8,864 bases of DNA from Microbacterium sp. (GTDB lineage Bacteria; Actinomycetota; Actinomycetes; Actinomycetales; Microbacteriaceae). Positions within the stretch are counted from its first letter, which is position 1. Every line of letters begins with the position of its first letter. Location: assembly GCA_031286555.1 (NCBI GenBank), contig JAITUD010000476.1, forward strand, positions 1-8,864, given 5' to 3'. The position numbers were made by a program, and so were the translations under genes. The notes below the pieces were generated by a model. It searched no databases and was not told where the DNA came from. It saw only the letters and a program-made list of their open reading frames with translations. This document shows, one piece after another, positions 5,625 through 8,864 of the stretch.

Positions 5625-6558
5625 GATGAATGCGCCGACGACCGTCGTCAGGCTCGGTGCGAAGGGGGCCAAGCGGCTGAAGGCCAGGCGCCCGGTCTGG
5701 ATGGAGAAGCCCAGCGTGGTGGGGCAGGGGGCCAAGGGTCTGGTCCTGCTGCTGGTCTGCGTCGCCGTGATCTACCCGTTCCTCGTGGTGGTGGGCACCA
5801 GCCTGTCCACGCAGCAGGAGATCGCCGCCAACAACGGGTTCGTGCTCTTCCCGACCCACCCGACGTTCGAGGCGTACCGCACGATCTTCGCCGGCGGCAT
5901 CGTCACCGACGCGCTGGTGCGCAGCATCGGCATCACGCTGGTCGGCACGGCGCTGTCGATCGCGCTCACCGTGATGATGGCCTACGGGCTGTCGCGGCGC
6001 GGCCTGCTCTGGGGCAACTTCTTCCTGATGACCGCCCTGCTGACCATGCTGTTCACGCCGGGCATCATCCCCACGTTCCTCGTCGTCAAGGAGCTCGGGA
6101 TGCTCGGCACGTACGCCGCGCTCATCCTGCCCACGGCGCTGTCGGCGTTCAACCTCATCATCATCCGGTCGTTCATCATGAACATCCCGGCCGAGCTCCT
6201 CGAGGCGGCGCGCCTCGACGGCGCCGGAGACCTGCGCATCCTGTGGCACGTCGTGCTGCCGCTGTCGAAGGCGGTGATCGCGGTGGTCGGGCTGTTCTAC
6301 GCGGTCGGCTACTGGAACGCGTTCTTCAACGCGATGCTCTACGTCGACAGCGACAAGTGGCCGCTCGCGATGGTGCTGCGGCAGTACGTGCTGCTCGGCT
6401 CGTCGATCGACCAGAGCGCCGGCGCCGAGATCGCCGCGCCCAGTCAGGCCATCCAGATGGCCGTCGTGGTCATCAGCCTGGTGCCCATCCTGTGCGTCTA
6501 CCCGTTCCTGCAGAAGTACTTCACCAAGGGCGTGCTCACCGGAGCCGTCAAGGGCTGA
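5614..6558 (+). CDS. Sugar ABC transporter permease, YtcP/CUT1 type (second subunit)
   Basis: This 314-aa permease partners the preceding one to form the heterodimeric membrane channel. About six hydrophobic helices are seen, with IYPFLVVVGTSLS (53-65) in the first. The EAA loop ELLEAARLDGAGDLRILWHV lies at 194-213. The C-terminus QKYFTKGVLTGAVKG is a signature of this subunit class. The middle stretch FTPGIIPTFLVVKELGMLGT (147-166) is also typical. The start is uncertain. GTG 5614 (11-nt overlap with the upstream gene, GGGG at 5601-5604 as a weak ribosome binding site) is preferred. ATG 5599 would add five residues (MGCTP) with the ribosome binding site too close, and ATG 5626 lacks one. The overlap implies translational coupling and equal dosage of the two permeases. 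The protein depends on an ATPase encoded elsewhere. Confidence 0.93.
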   Translation: MTVEMNAPTTVVRLGAKGAKRLKARRPVWMEKPSVVGQGAKGLVLLLVCVAVIYPFLVVVGTSLSTQQEIAANNGFVLFPTHPTFEAYRTIFAGGIVTDALVRSIGITLVGTALSIALTVMMAYGLSRRGLLWGNFFLMTALLTMLFTPGIIPTFLVVKELGMLGTYAALILPTALSAFNLIIIRSFIMNIPAELLEAARLDGAGDLRILWHVVLPLSKAVIAVVGLFYAVGYWNAFFNAMLYVDSDKWPLAMVLRQYVLLGSSIDQSAGAEIAAPSQAIQMAVVVISLVPILCVYPFLQKYFTKGVLTGAVKG

Positions 6559-6607
6559 CCCCCACCTCCCCGTTCGCGAAACTCCCCACCCCAAGAGAGG
6601 ACCTGCA

Positions 6608-8239
6608 ATGTCCATCAACGAGATCACTGCTGATCGTCGTACCTTCCTGAAGTACGCCGGCCTCGGCGCCCTGAGCATCGCCGCCGTCGGCTCGCTCGCC
6701 GGCTGCGGCACACGCGAGGAACTCGTGGCCTCGGCCTCGGACTCGGTGAAGCTGCCGACGTTCGTCGCCGCGAAGGGGCTGCAGCCCGACCTGGCGGGCA
6801 CCGCCGAGGGCGTCCCCGCCGCGTTCTTCAACTACCCGAAGGATCCGGTGCGCAGCGTCGCCACACCGCCGCTGAAGGGCGAGAGCTTCTCGGCCATCAC
6901 GAACATCTTCGGTCCGCCGCCGAACAGCCGCGACAAGAACCCGGCCTGGCAGGAGATCGAGAAGCGCCTCGGCGGCAAGCTCGACATCACCGCCGTCTCG
7001 GCCGACGACTTCAGCACCAAGATCAACACCACGATCGCCGGCAACGACATCCCGGACATGATCCTCGACGACGGCGCATCGATCCCCGACATCATCGGGT
7101 TCCTCACCGCCAAGTGCCAGGACCTGACGCCGTTCCTCTCGGGTGACAAGATCAAGGACTACCCGAACCTCGCGGCCATCCCGGAGCTGTACTGGCGGCA
7201 GACCGTGCGCGCCGGCAAGATCTACACCCTGCCGATCCCGCGCGGCGGTTCAGCCGGACTGGGGTTCTACAACGCGAAGAGGTTCGCCGCTGCGGGGGTC
7301 ACCGACACCTCCAAGATCAAGGACGCCGACGACTACCTGTCGGTGATGAAGGAGCTCACCAACGCCAAGGCGAAGCAGTGGGCCTTCGGGTCGACCAGCT
7401 TCGGGCTGAGCACCTTCCACCAGCTGTTCGGCGTGCCGAACCAGTGGCGAGAGGTCAAGGGCAAGCTCGTCAACGCGATCGAGACCGACGAGTACCTCGA
7501 GTCGATCTCGTTCGTGCAGAAGGCGAACGCCGCCGGCTACATCATGCCGGGCAGTGACGCGTGGACGAAGTCGCAGATGGTCAACGCCTTCACCACCGGT
7601 CAGGTCGCGCAGATCTACGACGGCCTTCCCGCCTTCTTCAAGTCGGACGGCTACGGTGTGACCGTGCCCGACTCCGCACCGTTCCTGCCGTTCGCCGCGG
7701 GCGGCGGTGACGCGATCGCGTGGCTGGACAACATCATCTTCGCCAGCACGATGCTGAAGAAGAACGACGACGCATCGATCAAGAAGCTGCTCGGCATCGC
7801 GAACCTGCTCGCCGCTCCGTTCGGCACCGAGGAGTATCTGCTGATCAACTACGGCGTGGAGGGCGCCGACTACGCGCTCGACGCGAACGGCAACCCCATC
7901 CCGACGCCGAACGCGCTGGCCGACACGACGGTGCCGTGGAAGTACATCGCGGCCCCCAGCCCTGTGCTGTACCTGCCTGGTCAGGAGCAGATCATCCGGA
8001 AGACGCACGCCGCGTACTCGTCGCTGATCCCGCTCGGTGTCGAGGACCCGACCGCCACGCTGTTCAGCCCGACGAACGCGTCGAAGGGCGGCACCATCAA
8101 GCAGCCCGTCAGCGACGCCGCTCAGGACTTCATCGCCGGTCGCAAGAGCATCGACGACGTCAAGGCCGCGATCAAGACCTGGCGCTCGGCCGGCGGCGAC
8201 AAGATCCGCAAGGAGTACGAGAAGGCGTTGAACAAGTGA
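6608..8239 (+). CDS. Extracellular sugar-binding lipoprotein of the ABC importer (LipO/YtcQ-like), Tat-exported
   Basis: This 543-aa solute-binding protein captures the substrate outside the membrane and delivers it to the two permeases. The N-terminus carries a twin-arginine motif, DRRTFLK (9-15), a hydrophobic stretch (16-31) and a lipobox LAGC with the lipidated Cys33, so it is probably exported folded by Tat and anchored by a diacylglyceryl group. Binding-protein features include NPAWQEIEKRLGGKLDI (111-127), DIPDMILDDG (147-156), the conserved GKIYTLPIPRG (203-213) and a family-typical C-terminal segment on helix-rich sequence. Its length, larger than the ~400-aa maltose-binding type, fits the LipO/LplA group for complex oligosaccharides. 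The ATG at 6608 has AGAGAGG (6594-6600) 7 nt upstream. The 49-nt gap from the permease contains no terminator, so it is co-transcribed. Its stop overlaps the next start by GTGA. Confidence 0.94.
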   Translation: MSINEITADRRTFLKYAGLGALSIAAVGSLAGCGTREELVASASDSVKLPTFVAAKGLQPDLAGTAEGVPAAFFNYPKDPVRSVATPPLKGESFSAITNIFGPPPNSRDKNPAWQEIEKRLGGKLDITAVSADDFSTKINTTIAGNDIPDMILDDGASIPDIIGFLTAKCQDLTPFLSGDKIKDYPNLAAIPELYWRQTVRAGKIYTLPIPRGGSAGLGFYNAKRFAAAGVTDTSKIKDADDYLSVMKELTNAKAKQWAFGSTSFGLSTFHQLFGVPNQWREVKGKLVNAIETDEYLESISFVQKANAAGYIMPGSDAWTKSQMVNAFTTGQVAQIYDGLPAFFKSDGYGVTVPDSAPFLPFAAGGGDAIAWLDNIIFASTMLKKNDDASIKKLLGIANLLAAPFGTEEYLLINYGVEGADYALDANGNPIPTPNALADTTVPWKYIAAPSPVLYLPGQEQIIRKTHAAYSSLIPLGVEDPTATLFSPTNASKGGTIKQPVSDAAQDFIAGRKSIDDVKAAIKTWRSAGGDKIRKEYEKALNK

Positions 8240-8864
8240 CCCGCGAGCACGACCCCGCAGACGGCCCCTCCGCCCGCGCGTTCTGGACGGAGACCGCCGA
8301 CCGGTGGCTCCGCGCCGTGCGCGAGCACGGTGCGGACGATCCGGCCGGGGTCGTGCTCCCCGGCCGGGTGACCGGCGACGGCGTGCGCCGCGAGTCGATG
8401 GAGACCATCGGCCGCAGCTTCCTGCTCGCCTCCTCCCGCATCGCGGGCGCAGCCGCAGACGACGCCGAGGCAGACGCGCTGGCGGAGTTCTACGCCCAGG
8501 CGATCGTCGACGGCACCGATCCCGAGCATCCGTCCCGCTGGCCGCTCGGCGTGACCTGCCGCACCCCGCTCACCGGCATCACGAACTCGATCGTCGAGGG
8601 GGCGAACCTCGCCTTCGGGCTGTACACCGCCGGTGACCGGTTCTGGTCACGGCTCGATGACCGCCGGCAGGGCCAGGTGCTGGCCTGGCTGCGACACCAT
8701 GCGCTGCGCGAGGTGTGGCAGAACAACTGGCAGCTGTTCCCGGCGATGGCCGAGGCCTTCATCCGGCACGTCGACGGCGATGCCTCCGGGCTGCGCAACG
8801 AGCGCAACGTCGCCCGCGTCGAGGGCTGGTACCTCGGCGACGGCTGGTACACCGACGGCCCCGA
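8236..8864 (+). CDS. DUF2264-family protein, probable glycan-active enzyme (cut by right window edge)
   Basis: The frame is open from GTG 8236 to the window end (209 codons). It resembles the N-terminal half of DUF2264 (PF10022) proteins: a leading aromatic/Trp-rich helix (RAFWTETADRWLRAV), LPGR and the ESMETIGRSFLLASSRIAGA block (54-72), NSIVEGANLAFGLY (117-130), the diagnostic WQNNWQLFPAM (161-171), and GDGWYTDGP at the end. The family is predicted to adopt an alpha/alpha-toroid fold like unsaturated uronyl hydrolases and other glycan enzymes. I vaguely recall members linked to beta-glucuronidase activity but cannot confirm it, so function stays provisional. There is no signal peptide, which fits cytoplasmic processing of an imported oligosaccharide. 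The GTG overlaps the binding-protein stop in GTGA (8236-8239), a translational-coupling arrangement that ties the enzyme to the transporter. Further catabolic genes probably follow beyond the edge. Confidence 0.82.
   Translation, partial: MTREHDPADGPSARAFWTETADRWLRAVREHGADDPAGVVLPGRVTGDGVRRESMETIGRSFLLASSRIAGAAADDAEADALAEFYAQAIVDGTDPEHPSRWPLGVTCRTPLTGITNSIVEGANLAFGLYTAGDRFWSRLDDRRQGQVLAWLRHHALREVWQNNWQLFPAMAEAFIRHVDGDASGLRNERNVARVEGWYLGDGWYTDGP

Noticed and set aside
4542..5735. 397-codon open frame on the minus strand
   Set aside because: It covers operator O2 and the first permease in antisense, and its product is a low-complexity charged chain typical of a GC-rich shadow frame.
6559..6607. 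CACCTCC (6563-6569) in the gap before the binding-protein gene as a possible anti-Shine-Dalgarno switch
   Set aside because: Only about four bases (CCTC/GAGG) pair with the downstream ribosome binding site, no alternative stem is evident, and pyrimidine-rich gaps are common in this DNA.
5419..6831. 470-codon open frame on the minus strand
   Set aside because: It lies antisense to both permeases and the binding protein, is rich in His, Asp, Arg and Gln, and has no recognisable motif. The plus-strand genes explain the region fully.
1..8864. CRISPR arrays, tRNA/rRNA genes, insertion sequences, phage or toxin-antitoxin modules
   Set aside because: I saw no regularly spaced repeats, tRNA-like folds, transposase frames or terminal inverted repeats. 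Composition is even across the window with no sign of a recent insertion.

Overview
The window is high-GC DNA with strong G/C third-position bias, GTG starts, actinobacterial-type terminators and leaderless-looking promoters. Gene content and codon habits suggest a Gram-positive actinobacterium, most likely Microbacteriaceae (Microbacterium-like). The taxonomic call is inference from composition and protein style, since no marker gene is present.

Region 1 (1-1329) holds the N-terminal third of a glycogen/alpha-glucan phosphorylase on the minus strand, cut by the window edge, and a divergent 171-aa multi-pass membrane protein of unknown function. They share a 40-bp gap. On each strand a TAnnnT -10 element sits exactly 6 nt before a GTG start, so both transcripts look leaderless.

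Region 2 (1330-2291) holds a MerR-family TipAL-type regulator. Its promoter is a textbook MerR target: TTGACA, a 19-bp spacer carrying a dyad, then TACCGT. A second strong ribosome binding site lies inside the gene before Met114, so the drug-binding domain could also be made alone, as TipAS is in Streptomyces. An 18-bp stem-loop follows and separates this gene from the convergent operon.

Region 3 (2292-8864) is a carbohydrate-uptake locus built around a 202-bp divergent control region. To the left (minus strand) run a D-2-hydroxyacid dehydrogenase gene and then a LacI-family repressor gene. To the right (plus strand) run two LplB/YtcP-type sugar ABC permeases, a Tat-exported LipO-type binding lipoprotein, and the start of a DUF2264 protein, probably a glycan-processing enzyme, coupled by a 4-nt GTGA overlap and cut by the right edge. 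Two near-identical 14-bp operator-like palindromes with a central CG lie at the predicted start sites of the two divergent promoters. They share an 11-bp exact inverted repeat and their centres are 122 bp apart. The simplest model is one LacI repressor controlling both its own operon and the uptake operon, released by an oligosaccharide or derivative that the transporter imports and the DUF2264 protein and dehydrogenase help process. The substrate cannot be read from the sequence. No transporter ATPase is encoded here, so a shared MsmK/MsiK-type ATPase elsewhere is expected.
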